Assembly (NCBI RefSeq): GCF_016909185.1
Contig: NZ_JAFBFH010000028.1
Span: 1 to 64,000 of the forward strand
DNA: 64,000 bases
Reading direction: 5' to 3'
Origin: Siminovitchia thermophila
GTDB lineage: Bacteria > Bacillota > Bacilli > Bacillales > Bacillaceae_C
The notes under the pieces were generated by a model. It was given only the letters and a program-made list of their open reading frames with translations, had not been told where the DNA came from and did not search any database. Made by a program: the position numbers and the translations under genes. Shown here piece after piece: positions 1 through 8,210 of the stretch; within the stretch, counting starts at the first letter, position 1; each line of letters starts with the position of its first letter.

Positions 1-331
1 TTGATGATCGGTTCTACGGCCTCTTTTCGAGGATGAGGCATCATATACTAAAGCTTATTATCGAGCCATTCACACCGGATTCTCTCCATGTTCACGATCG
101 TATTCCAAATATTGATGATCGGTTCTACGGCCTCTTTTCGAGGATGAGGCATCATATACTAAAGCTTATTATCGAGCCATTCACACCGGATTCTCTCCAT
201 GTTCACCACCGCATTTCAAATGTTGATGATCTTTTCTTCAAAAAGTTCTTCGAGATTAAGGCATCATATACCAAGCTTATTGAGCCATTCACCGGGTTTT
301 CTTCCCAGGTTCGGCACCAACACCAACTTGG
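1..331. repeat. 111-bp tandem repeat, about three copies
   Basis: Three head-to-tail copies start at 1, 112 and 223, and the array probably continues left of the window. Copies 1 and 2 are nearly identical over the first 90 or so bases and differ near their ends; copy 3 is diverged. The period is a multiple of three, so one plus-strand frame is open from the window edge to a stop at 333-335 and would encode 37-residue repeats. There is no ribosome binding site in view and the third copy is decayed, so I read it as an intergenic repeat rather than a gene, although a repeat-protein tail cannot be excluded. Confidence 0.85.
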
Positions 332-422
332 ATAATATTTATCGAATCGGCAAGCATCATGAGTTATCTGAATAACCTTCCATTTTGGCCGCTATACTTA
401 TTTGGTTTCTCCCGAAAGAGAA

Positions 423-458
423 AATAAAAAACGGGGCGACCCCTTTGGATCAAACCCC
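423..458 (-). terminator. Probable terminator after mtnN
   Basis: On the minus strand, just after the mtnN stop, a GGGG...CCCC-based hairpin with an alternative inner pairing is followed by a run of T. The stem is short, so this is a moderate call. Confidence 0.45.
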
Positions 459-467
459 ATTTCCTTT

Positions 468-1160
468 TTACAAAAGCTTGATCATTTCAATGACGAGTGC
501 AGCGGAATTGGCCGATGCTCTTTCAATGAATTGATCAAAAGATATTTCAGATTTTTTTCCAGCGATGTCAGACAGTGACCGGATGATTACAAACGGCGTG
601 TTAAATAGGAAAGCCGCTTGTGCTATGGCGGCGCCTTCCATTTCAACCGCCTGCAGATTTGGGAATTTCCCCCGGACAAATTCTACCTTTTCCGGGTCGC
701 TCATGAACGAGTCTCCGGTTGCGACCAGCCCTTGTTCCGTAGTTATTCCCGTTATTTTTTTTGATGCTTTTAGGGCCGCTTCCATTAAAGCCGGATCAGC
801 TTTAAAAGCAGCAGGCATTCGCGGCACCTGTCCATACTCATAACCGAAGGCGGTAGCATCCACATCATGGTGGCGCACTTCGTTTGATATGACCAGGTCT
901 CCGATGTTTAAGTTCGGATTGTATCCTCCAGCAGACCCTGTATTAATGACTGCATCAGGCTTATATTTTTCTAATAAAATGGCAGCTGACATGGCTGCAT
1001 TTACTTTTCCAATTCCCGACTTTAACAAGACGGCCTCTTTTCCCGCCAGCAGGCCTTCCGTAAATTCGAAACCGCCGATCACATCCGTTTTTGCATTGTC
1101 CACTTTTTTTCGCAATAAGGCAACTTCCTCTTCCATTGCCCCGATGATTCCTATTTTCAT
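468..1160 (-). CDS. mtnN: 5'-methylthioadenosine/S-adenosylhomocysteine nucleosidase
   Basis: Cytoplasmic nucleosidase that removes adenine from methylthioadenosine and S-adenosylhomocysteine, feeding methionine salvage and the activated methyl cycle. The 230-residue length is normal for the family. It starts [12 protein letters not shown], placing the proton-donor/acceptor glutamate at residue 12, and shows the substrate-binding VEMEG motif near 172-176 and the catalytic aspartate in SLSDIAG near 198. It lies 22 bp after yrrS on the same strand. In B. subtilis yrrT precedes it and mccA-mccB follow; neither is present here, so the reverse trans-sulfuration genes are not at this locus. Confidence 0.97.
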   Translation of the reverse strand: MKIGIIGAMEEEVALLRKKVDNAKTDVIGGFEFTEGLLAGKEAVLLKSGIGKVNAAMSAAILLEKYKPDAVINTGSAGGYNPNLNIGDLVISNEVRHHDVDATAFGYEYGQVPRMPAAFKADPALMEAALKASKKITGITTEQGLVATGDSFMSDPEKVEFVRGKFPNLQAVEMEGAAIAQAAFLFNTPFVIIRSLSDIAGKKSEISFDQFIERASANSAALVIEMIKLL

Positions 1161-1182
1161 GGAAATATACTCCCGTCTGTCC

Positions 1183-1818
1183 TTATTTCTTATCGTTTTG
1201 TATTAATTTTTTTACTTCAGTCGGCTTCCAGCCTTCACCATCAACCCACTCAATCAAGACCCTGTATGTATCCGCACTGCCCTTGGCTGACACTGTGGCG
1301 ATAGCCTGATTTTGCCTGTCAGCTCCACCTTCAATCCACCAAAGAATCATGTTGTCTTGCGGAATGTTAACAGCGTAGGAAACTGCATTCAACTTCTCGT
1401 TCCAATCCACTGTACCTTTGTTAAACGATGGCTGATGGCCATTGGCCTGTTCTGTCCCGACCGGTTCCCAACTCGGGTCAACGATGACCTTTTCTACGTT
1501 TGGTTCATCACTTTCTTTTTCAATTATTTCTTCGGATTCCTCTTCAGGATCTTCCTCGGGTTCTTCTTCTGTCGCTTCATTTTCTTCTGCAGGTTCATTT
1601 TTTTTATCACTGTTCTTTTGCTTAGCTGTATTTTTCGAGTCTGGCGGATTAGAAGCAACATCCGGTTCATTCGGGTTGTCCCCGCCGAAAAAAATTCTCC
1701 CGCCCACAATTAGAATAAGAATTATTACGATCGCGATAAGCGTATTTAAAATGATGTTTGTCTTTCTTCTCTTCGCCCTGAGTTCAGAGCGTGAACGTTG
1801 ATTAAAGTCAACCGGCAT
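1183..1818 (-). CDS. yrrS: YrrS family membrane-anchored protein (DUF1510)
   Basis: A 211-residue protein with a short basic cytoplasmic N-terminus, one transmembrane helix at about residues 25-44, a long very acidic, low-complexity linker (about 55-110, mostly E, N, K and D) and a compact C-terminal domain typical of the YrrS/DUF1510 family. The function is not known. Its position directly after pbpI, as in B. subtilis, links it to cell-wall synthesis. The start has a good GGAGGG ribosome binding site. The low-complexity region explains several overlapping spurious frames. Confidence 0.9.
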   Translation of the reverse strand: MPVDFNQRSRSELRAKRRKTNIILNTLIAIVIILILIVGGRIFFGGDNPNEPDVASNPPDSKNTAKQKNSDKKNEPAEENEATEEEPEEDPEEESEEIIEKESDEPNVEKVIVDPSWEPVGTEQANGHQPSFNKGTVDWNEKLNAVSYAVNIPQDNMILWWIEGGADRQNQAIATVSAKGSADTYRVLIEWVDGEGWKPTEVKKLIQNDKK

Positions 1819-1880
1819 GGTATCCCTCCGTTTCTCGTTGACAATATCATATCATGACCGGAGTTATACGTGAATTATTT

Positions 1881-3644
1881 TTATTGGGTTGAAAGATTAG
1901 AGTGAGCTTTATTCTCCTCGTAAACCATCGAAACGATATCACCAAATAGCATATTGATCCCCCCTTCATCTGAAGGGACATCCAAATTGACAACCACAAG
2001 GGCATATTTCGGGTTATTAAATGGAAAATAGCCCGCAAACCATTTGTGATGCAACTGCTCGCCATCTTTCTCCCTGGCAGTTTCAGCGGTTCCGCTTTTA
2101 CCCGCCACCTCATAAGCCAGAGTTTGGAATACATTCCCCGTTCCGTTTTGTGCTGTTACAACCTTTCTTAAAAGCTGTTGTAATTGCATGGCAGTATAAG
2201 GGGACAGTTCTCTACCTTTTAATTTTTTTTCAGCAAATGTGGCCATCACCGTTCCATTTCCATATTGGATTTCGGAAGCAGTCTTAACGGCCATTTTTTG
2301 ACCTCCACGGGCGATTGTCGCCATCATGTTTGCCACCGAAACGGGTGTTAAGCGAACCTCCTGCTGGCCAATACCAGTTTGAAAAACATAATTGCGATCA
2401 CGTCTACTCTCCTCATTTGCGAAAACTCTTCCATTGTCATGGTCAAATTGTCGAAAATGTTCCATCTGAAAAAGTTGGTCTTCCCAAGAAACAGAACCAA
2501 TGGCACCCATTTTTTCGGCATACTCCTCTAATTTTTCGGGATCTTCTTTAACCAATTTCCATGCCAGTTCCGCAAATGTAATATTGCAGCTTTGAGCAAA
2601 ACTGTCCTCAAAATTCAAGTTGCCCAGTTGTCTGCTTGCGGCTTCCCCTCTGAGTCCCGCATTGCAATTATATAGTTCTTCCTTGTTAACAAGCCCTTCT
2701 TCTATCGCAGCGGCCGCTACGACTGTTTTAAATACTGATCCAGGGATAAGCTGCTTAAACATCCAGTTCACCGAGCCTTCATCAGAAAAAGGGGTTTTAC
2801 GATCAATATGTGGCCGCGAAGCCGCCGCTAAAACTTCATTCGTCTGGACATCGAGCAAAATGGCTCCGCCTTTTTTAATATGGTGCAAATCAAGCAAGTC
2901 TTCTATCTTTTCCTGATATGGGCGACGAATCGTTGTTTTCACTTGCAAAGGGTAAAAAGGGTTTCCGTCTCCCGTATATTTTACTTGAATTCCGAATAAT
3001 GGGTGGCCAATCCCGTCCACATGATAGACAAGTTTTGATTCACGCTCGGGAAGTAAAAATTCATCAAACTGTTTCTGTAAGCCGGTCAAACCAAGCTTTA
3101 CATTCGATCTATCTTTTTTAGGGTAACGTTCTTGGAACATTTCCTCATTTTCACCGTAAATGCCAATCAACTGGGCAGCCAGCGGTTTTTCAGCAGGGAA
3201 TTTTTTTTCTACGGCAAAAACACCCGGCACATCCAAACGCTCAATTTGTTCTGTTTGCTTTCCCGTCAGAATGTACGGCTGTTCCAATCCGGCCACAAAC
3301 GGCTCTTCCGCATATTCCACCTGCTTTTGAAGTTCTGCTTGGGGAATATTTAAAATTTGGGCCAATTCCCCGCTTTTCCAATCAAGTGTTTTAATGAAAG
3401 GGAATAGTACGAGAACGGTTTTCTTTTCAAACGAGAGCGGGCTTCCTTCCGAATCCAAGAATTGCCCCCGTCCATCATCAAGCACAAGCTCCAACGTCCT
3501 CTGTTTTACGCTTTCCCTGATCAGGTTAACACGATGCTTTGAAAAATGTTCCGTTTGAAATAATTGTATTTGCATAAGCCTTCCCAGTAAAACCGCAAAC
3601 ATAAAAAATATGGCCATCACAATGACTAGAATCCGCTTTTTCAT
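1881..3644 (-). CDS. pbpI: Penicillin-binding transpeptidase, PbpI type
   Basis: Class B penicillin-binding protein that cross-links peptidoglycan outside the membrane. An N-terminal transmembrane anchor (residues 2-25) is followed by a dimerisation domain and a transpeptidase domain with the three active-site motifs: SVFK with the nucleophilic serine near 303, SCN near 352 and KSG near 516. I chose the ATG at 3644 because GAGGTG lies 8 bases upstream; a longer frame to 3683 has no ribosome binding site. This gives 587 residues. The B. subtilis counterpart, encoded next to yrrS, is a sporulation-expressed PBP. Transcription is likely separate from greA, whose terminator lies between. Confidence 0.93.
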   Translation of the reverse strand: MKKRILVIVMAIFFMFAVLLGRLMQIQLFQTEHFSKHRVNLIRESVKQRTLELVLDDGRGQFLDSEGSPLSFEKKTVLVLFPFIKTLDWKSGELAQILNIPQAELQKQVEYAEEPFVAGLEQPYILTGKQTEQIERLDVPGVFAVEKKFPAEKPLAAQLIGIYGENEEMFQERYPKKDRSNVKLGLTGLQKQFDEFLLPERESKLVYHVDGIGHPLFGIQVKYTGDGNPFYPLQVKTTIRRPYQEKIEDLLDLHHIKKGGAILLDVQTNEVLAAASRPHIDRKTPFSDEGSVNWMFKQLIPGSVFKTVVAAAAIEEGLVNKEELYNCNAGLRGEAASRQLGNLNFEDSFAQSCNITFAELAWKLVKEDPEKLEEYAEKMGAIGSVSWEDQLFQMEHFRQFDHDNGRVFANEESRRDRNYVFQTGIGQQEVRLTPVSVANMMATIARGGQKMAVKTASEIQYGNGTVMATFAEKKLKGRELSPYTAMQLQQLLRKVVTAQNGTGNVFQTLAYEVAGKSGTAETAREKDGEQLHHKWFAGYFPFNNPKYALVVVNLDVPSDEGGINMLFGDIVSMVYEENKAHSNLSTQ

Positions 3645-3774
3645 GGTACAGCACCTCATCCCCATTGTTGCCGCGGAATCCATGTGATAACCGTTGAATC
3701 TGAAAACTTTGCAGGTACCAACCCTTTAGACACAAGGTGCGATTGCCGACCAGAAGTTCACCAAGCATTTCAAT

Positions 3775-3811
3775 GAAAAAAAACACGGCCGCCATTTTTT
3801 TAGCTGCCGTG
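3775..3811 (-). terminator. Rho-independent terminator after greA
   Basis: Minus-strand hairpin with stem CACGGCAGC/GCGGCCGTG followed by a long T run, immediately after the greA stop. It separates greA from pbpI. Confidence 0.8.
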
Positions 3812-3818
3812 CATTCCA

Positions 3819-4295
3819 TTATTTGATCGAGATGATTCGAACCCGCATTTCACCACCCGGTGTTTGAACGGTTACTTCATCATTGACCTTTTGCCCGATT
3901 AAGCTCTTGGCAATCGGAGAGTCATTGGAAATTTTCCCTTCAAATGGATCCGCTTCCGCGCTGCCCACAATGGTATACGTCTCTTCATCACCATCGGGAA
4001 GTTCAATAAACGTTACCGTTTTTCCAAGCGTTACTTGATCTGAATTCAACTCATCATCTTCAATAATTTTCGCGTTGCGGATCATGTTCTCCAACGTGGT
4101 AATCCGCCCCTCGACAAACGCTTGCTCTTCTTTTGCCGAATCATACTCCGAGTTTTCGGATAGATCCCCGAAACTTCTGGCGACCTTAATCCGTTCAACG
4201 ACTTCTTTTCGTCTCACAGATTTTAAATATTCAAGTTCTTTTTCAAGTTTCTCTTTTCCGTCCTTTGTCATTGGAAATACTTTTTCCGTTGCCAT
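3819..4295 (-). CDS. greA: Transcription elongation factor GreA
   Basis: Binds the RNA polymerase secondary channel and stimulates cleavage of backtracked RNA. The 158 residues match the family length: an N-terminal antiparallel coiled coil with the acidic tip ([12 protein letters not shown] around 50-62) and a C-terminal FKBP-like domain ending in MRVRIISIK. The ATG at 4295 follows AAGGAG by 8 bases; an upstream GTG lies inside that binding site. In B. subtilis udk and two U32 peptidase genes lie between trmR and greA; here they are missing and greA has its own leader. Confidence 0.97.
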   Translation of the reverse strand: MATEKVFPMTKDGKEKLEKELEYLKSVRRKEVVERIKVARSFGDLSENSEYDSAKEEQAFVEGRITTLENMIRNAKIIEDDELNSDQVTLGKTVTFIELPDGDEETYTIVGSAEADPFEGKISNDSPIAKSLIGQKVNDEVTVQTPGGEMRVRIISIK

Positions 4296-4361
4296 ATCCC
4301 TCACTCCTTATTCTTCTCATTTCCCTTTTATAACCGGGAAATTGTCCTTTTAATACATGAC

Positions 4362-4411
4362 AGCGCGCCAAATGAATGGCGCGCCTTCGTTTCCTGCCAA
4401 TTTATATTATA
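4362..4411 (-). promoter_or_regulatory. Putative greA promoter and leader hairpin
   Basis: On the minus strand a perfect TATAAT (4406-4411) with a weak TTTATA about 18 bases upstream precedes greA. The roughly 100-base leader contains a perfect 8-bp stem GCGCGCCA/TGGCGCGC (4366-4387), which lacks a strong T tract. A second, weaker ATTTCCC/GGGAAAT stem lies at 4319-4337. The first hairpin could instead be the end of the trmR transcript. Confidence 0.45.
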
Positions 4412-4476
4412 TTATCTATGCTATCGTAATATAAAAATGATTTTTGTTCAAGGAAATATCATCCTGTTTCCTGGAT

Positions 4477-5112
4477 TCAAATTTTTTTACTGACTGCAAG
4501 CCCGTCGCCAATCGGAATAATGGTCGTTATAAAGTCTGTTTTATCCATTATCGACTGATTATATTCCTTTAATTTTTTTACGATTCCTTCTAGTCGCTTA
4601 TTTTCAACATGGTCATTTGCAACGAGTCCTTTGAATAAAACGTTGTCTGAATACACACAACCGTCATTTGTCAGCAACGTGCTATACATGTTAAAAAAAT
4701 TCATATATTGGCCCTTCGCCGCATCAATAAAAATGGCGTCAAAAGGGGCATATGACGCCACCTCATCAACCAAATCCAACGCATTTCCCTTGAGCAACGT
4801 GATTCTGTTTTCCATGCCAGCAAGACGAATATTTGCTAGAGCTTCCTCTGCCCGCTGCTCATCGAGTTCAATTGTGACAATACTTGTATCAGGCAGGGCG
4901 TAAGCCATTCTTAAAGCGGAATAACCGATGGCCGTTCCTATTTCCAAAATTCGTTCCGGATTTTGAATCCTCATAAATTGAAGCATCACATGAAGAGACA
5001 TTAATTCCATGATCGGAACATTGTTTTTTTCTGCAATGCGTTCCATTTTCCGTAAAAGCTCATTTCTGGGCGGAAGAAAAGATTCCACATATTGATGGAC
5101 GACTTCATTCAT
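4477..5112 (-). CDS. trmR: tRNA 5-hydroxyuridine methyltransferase TrmR (YrrM)
   Basis: SAM-dependent O-methyltransferase of 211 residues. The glycine-rich motif LEIGTAIGYS (about 59-68) binds SAM, and IFIDAAKGQY (about 129-138) carries the metal/SAM-binding acidic residues of the catechol-O-methyltransferase-like family. In B. subtilis the equivalent gene product methylates 5-hydroxyuridine-34 of tRNA to 5-methoxyuridine. It is the distal gene after mltG (12-bp gap). The TrhP1/TrhP2 hydroxylation genes that sit next to it in B. subtilis are absent from this locus. Confidence 0.88.
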   Translation of the reverse strand: MNEVVHQYVESFLPPRNELLRKMERIAEKNNVPIMELMSLHVMLQFMRIQNPERILEIGTAIGYSALRMAYALPDTSIVTIELDEQRAEEALANIRLAGMENRITLLKGNALDLVDEVASYAPFDAIFIDAAKGQYMNFFNMYSTLLTNDGCVYSDNVLFKGLVANDHVENKRLEGIVKKLKEYNQSIMDKTDFITTIIPIGDGLAVSKKI

Positions 5113-5124
5113 GGAAAAACCCCC

Positions 5125-6279
5125 TTAATCTCTTTTTTCCGTAATATACTTCGCCTTCAGCTTATTGTGCTCCTCCAATGTCTTGGAATAATGAACTTCC
5201 CCTGTGCCATATTCCGCCAAGAAATAAAGATATTGGCTTTCGGCGGGGTTCAATGCCGCTTTAATGGAAGCTTCTCCCGCATTGGCGATCGGACCGGGTG
5301 GGAGGCCTTTCACCTTGTATGTATTATACGGAGAATCGACCTCCAAATCTTTGTACATCGTTCTTTCTTTATGCTCGCCCAATGCATATAAAACAGTCGG
5401 GTCGGTTTGCAGAGGCATATCCTTTTGAATGCGATTATAAAATACGCTGGAAATAAGGTGGCGATCGGCTTTTTCTGTTGCCTCTTTTTCAATTAAAGAA
5501 GCCAGGGTAAGCAATTTGTGAACGTCCATCTTTTTTTCTTTCATTTGTTCATCATATTTGGTTACTACTTCGTATGTTTTTTGGATCATCGGATCAATGA
5601 TAGATTCCAATGGCGGGTTTTCTTCATAATAAGAATAGGTCGCAGGAAACAAATATCCTTCCAGCGGATGTTTTATATTTTTATTCAACAGACTGTCAGT
5701 CAGAAGATCCGGATACTTTTCCTGTAACTGTTTAATCGTTTCTTGATCATCCAGTTTCTCCATGATCTCTTTCTTTGTGTAGTCGGTATGCTTTTCGATC
5801 GATTCGGCAATTTGCTCCAGTTGGTACCCTTCCGGGACAGCTATTTTAAAAATGGCCTCCCGGGCCAATGTCCCTGTTTGCAGTGTTTGAGCTATCTCAC
5901 TCAGTGTCATAGATGGCGCCATGTCGTAAACACCCGCTTGAAAACCGGCAACATTATTCAATTTGACATAATATTTAAAGACGGTGGCATTTTTTATAAT
6001 GCCTTTTTCCTTGAGCGTCTGTCCAATTGTGGATGTTGACGATCCTATGGGAACCTCAATTTTGACCGTTTTATTGTTTTCCGGATCAACCGGTTTTAAG
6101 GCTGATTTTATATAAATGATGCCTCCCAGAATGGTTACTGTCATCAAAATAACGGTAATAAGAGCGATAATAGCCACTATTTTTCTAATAATAATCGCCT
6201 CACTTTTTCTTTCTAGCAGATTTTCTCTCATCAATTCCGCCTTTTTTTCTTTATCGAGCTTGGTTCCTTCTTTTCTCAC
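5125..6279 (-). CDS. mltG: Endolytic murein transglycosylase MltG
   Basis: Membrane-anchored lytic transglycosylase that cuts nascent glycan strands and is thought to set their length. A basic cytoplasmic tail is followed by one transmembrane helix (about 33-55 from the chosen start), a LysM-like segment and a C-terminal YceG domain with the conserved LIEKEA and LPPGPIANAG segments. The frame extends to a TTG at 6330, but that codon overlaps a perfect TATAAT (6322-6327) and has no ribosome binding site. A GTG at 6279, preceded by GGGAGGGG, is therefore the likelier start and gives 384 residues. Confidence 0.9.
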   Translation of the reverse strand: MRKEGTKLDKEKKAELMRENLLERKSEAIIIRKIVAIIALITVILMTVTILGGIIYIKSALKPVDPENNKTVKIEVPIGSSTSTIGQTLKEKGIIKNATVFKYYVKLNNVAGFQAGVYDMAPSMTLSEIAQTLQTGTLAREAIFKIAVPEGYQLEQIAESIEKHTDYTKKEIMEKLDDQETIKQLQEKYPDLLTDSLLNKNIKHPLEGYLFPATYSYYEENPPLESIIDPMIQKTYEVVTKYDEQMKEKKMDVHKLLTLASLIEKEATEKADRHLISSVFYNRIQKDMPLQTDPTVLYALGEHKERTMYKDLEVDSPYNTYKVKGLPPGPIANAGEASIKAALNPAESQYLYFLAEYGTGEVHYSKTLEEHNKLKAKYITEKRD

Positions 6280-6321
6280 GACGGGAATCCCCTCCCGGTA
6301 TTCTGTTTTTATACGTTTTCT

Positions 6322-6327
6322 ATTATA
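6322..6327 (-). promoter_or_regulatory. Putative -10 element for mltG
   Basis: TATAAT on the minus strand, about 43 bases before the preferred mltG GTG. No convincing -35 hexamer is visible. Confidence 0.45.
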
Positions 6328-6578
6328 CAATAACTTTGTTATTTTTCACTCTTATCATCTAGTTGGATAAAAAATGCCAAGCCGGCAAAACATGAACAAA
6401 TGGCGAAGGCGGCTTTCAGACATCCAGCAAAGCAGCTTGACTCTCATCACATATCGTGAGCACAATCTTTACATGCACTTCTCGGAGCGTTCCTGATAGT
6501 GAGTTTATTCGATGGGCAAACATCATTAATAGCTTTACCTGTTCCCTGCCTGCGATGAGGGCTCTTTTATTGTGCTAA

Positions 6579-7040
6579 AGCAATTGAACAGTATCTCCTG
6601 GTTGCCATGCAGGTTTACAGCGACGTTCTTGAAAAAATTTGCGCCTCTCCTTTGTACGATCATTTACTGTGGGGGTCACATTGGACAGGCGATTCACCAT
6701 AGGGACGTACTCTCCGGAGGCAGACTCAACCCGCGACATTCTCGAACAGCTTGCACCTTTTCTTTGTGCAATCATTTACTGTTAAAGCCCTACTGGTCAG
6801 ATGATTCACCATAGGGACGTACTCTCCGGAGGCAGACTCAACCTGCGACATTCTCGAACAGCTTGCACCTTTTCTTTGTGCAATCATTTACTGTTAAAGC
6901 CCTACTGGTCAGATGATTCACCATAGGGACGTACTCTCCGGAGGCAGACTCAACCCGCGACATTCTCGAAAAAGCTTGCACCTTTTCTTTGTACGATCAT
7001 TTACTGTTAAAGCCCTACTGGTCAGATGATTCACCTACAT
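6579..7040. repeat. 112-bp tandem repeat array, about four copies
   Basis: The landmark GATTCACCATAGGGACG recurs at 6691, 6803 and 6915, and its first eight bases again at 7028, giving periods of 112, 112 and 113. The central copies are nearly identical; the first, from about 6579, and the end are diverged. The period is not a multiple of three and no reading frame or ribosome binding site is convincing. The rest of the roughly 830-bp space between mltG and yrzB (6328-6578 and 7041-7110) shows nothing else. Confidence 0.9.
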
Positions 7041-7111
7041 ATGGGTATACTGTCTTTCGAAGCTGGATTTCGTCACATCCTAATTGCCTCATTATATGAT
7101 AAAAATGAATA

Positions 7112-7139
7112 AAACCGATCCCGTTAACGGGATCGGTTT
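7112..7139. terminator. Terminator after yrzB
   Basis: A perfect palindrome, AAACCGATCCCG with its complement around TTAA, sits 15 bp after the yrzB stop. It has A/T-rich flanks on both sides and could work in either direction. Confidence 0.75.
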
Positions 7140-7153
7140 GTTATAGATAACAC

Positions 7154-7438
7154 TCACTCTTCCTCTTCAGCAAGAAAAGTGTTTAGCATTTCTTCGATCA
7201 TATCCCATTCTTCTTCTGTTTCAATGGGCTGCAGGCTTCCTTCTTCGCCTTCTTCATTGGGAACAAAAGCGGAAGCATGAATTTCAATTTCCTCGGTTTC
7301 GTTCTCTTCAGTATCTACCGGAAAATACAGCACATATGACTTGTTAAATTCATCAGAGTCAAATGTAAATAGAATTTCATGCAATTCTTCATTTCCTTGT
7401 TCATCTACGACAGTAAAATATTTTTCATCATTTTCCAT
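7154..7438 (-). CDS. yrzB: DUF1292 family protein YrzB
   Basis: A 94-residue, highly acidic cytoplasmic protein of the DUF1292/UPF0473 family, conserved in Firmicutes and encoded next to ruvX and ireB. The start MENDEKYF at 7438 follows GAGGTG by 6 bases; the GTG of that binding site opens a slightly longer frame that I reject. The gene almost touches ruvX, which suggests translational coupling. The biochemical function is unknown. Confidence 0.9.
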   Translation of the reverse strand: MENDEKYFTVVDEQGNEELHEILFTFDSDEFNKSYVLYFPVDTEENETEEIEIHASAFVPNEEGEEGSLQPIETEEEWDMIEEMLNTFLAEEEE

Positions 7439-7443
7439 TTTTT

Positions 7444-7869
7444 TCACCTCATTATTTGTTGGCTGTCCAAGAAATTTTGCAGGATCATGGTTGCGGCCAT
7501 TTTATCAATCACTTTTTTCCTCTTCTTTCTGCTTACGTCCGCTTCAAGCAAAACTCTTTCGGCGGCCATCGTACTCAGGCGCTCATCCCAAAGGATTACA
7601 GGCAGTTGAAATTTTTCGGCGAGAAGATCAGCATAGGCTTTGGTTGCCTCACCACGAGGACCAATTGTGTTATTCATATTTTTTGGCAGGCCCACGATGA
7701 TTTTCTCAACACCGTATTCTTTAATAATTTCACCAATCCGCTTAAATCCAAACATGTTTTTTTCTTCATTGATCGATATTGTTTCAACTCCCTGGGCAGT
7801 CCATCCCATTTCGTCACTAATGGCCACGCCAACTGTCTTGGAGCCAACATCGAGGCCCATCACTCGCAT
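7444..7869 (-). CDS. ruvX: Putative pre-16S rRNA nuclease RuvX/YqgF
   Basis: A 141-residue RNase H-fold protein of the YqgF family, linked to 16S rRNA 5'-end maturation and, by fold, to Holliday-junction resolvases. The N-terminal [13 protein letters not shown] motif contains the first catalytic aspartate, VGLPKNMNN lies in the middle, and [10 protein letters not shown] provides the second acidic residue. The start has GAGGG 7 bases upstream and lies directly after the ireB stop. The ireB-ruvX-yrzB order is conserved in Bacillus. Confidence 0.95.
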   Translation of the reverse strand: MRVMGLDVGSKTVGVAISDEMGWTAQGVETISINEEKNMFGFKRIGEIIKEYGVEKIIVGLPKNMNNTIGPRGEATKAYADLLAEKFQLPVILWDERLSTMAAERVLLEADVSRKKRKKVIDKMAATMILQNFLDSQQIMR

Positions 7870-8139
7870 TTATTTTCCCTCACGATGTTGTGTTAAATAC
7901 GACTTGACCAGCTCTTCAATGATCTCGTCACGTTCCAATTTTCTCATAATATTCCGAGCATCCTGATGCCTGGGGATATAGGCCGGATCCCCGGAAAGCA
8001 AGTATCCGACGATTTGGTTAATTGGATTGTAACCTTTCTCCTGAAGCGCCCCGTACACATGGAGCAAAACACCTTTGACATCATGGTCCATTGGATCCTC
8101 TTGAAAATTAAACCTCATCGTTTCGTCAAAAGAGCCCAT
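7870..8139 (-). CDS. ireB: IreB family regulatory phosphoprotein (YrzL)
   Basis: An 89-residue protein of the IreB/DUF965 family ([18 protein letters not shown], then [19 protein letters not shown]). In Enterococcus IreB is a substrate of the Ser/Thr kinase IreK and affects cephalosporin resistance; its role in Bacillus is unclear. A GAGGTG ribosome binding site precedes the ATG, and the gene is first of the ireB-ruvX-yrzB operon, 71 bp after alaS. Confidence 0.93.
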   Translation of the reverse strand: MGSFDETMRFNFQEDPMDHDVKGVLLHVYGALQEKGYNPINQIVGYLLSGDPAYIPRHQDARNIMRKLERDEIIEELVKSYLTQHREGK

Positions 8140-8210
8140 TTTACAACACCTCTCTCATGCGGCCGTTCATGAAATGACCTGTCTTCATTGTACATGATTT
8201 CGACTTGGAA

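Noticed and set aside
1312-1801. Plus-strand frames opposite yrrS
   Set aside because: They mirror the acidic low-complexity region of yrrS and give Ser/Phe-rich nonsense.
6572-6814. Frames inside the 112-bp repeat as small genes
   Set aside because: They follow the repeat, change frame between copies and have no ribosome binding sites.
6579-7040. CRISPR array
   Set aside because: Units of 112 bp repeat in full with no variable spacers, and no cas genes are near.
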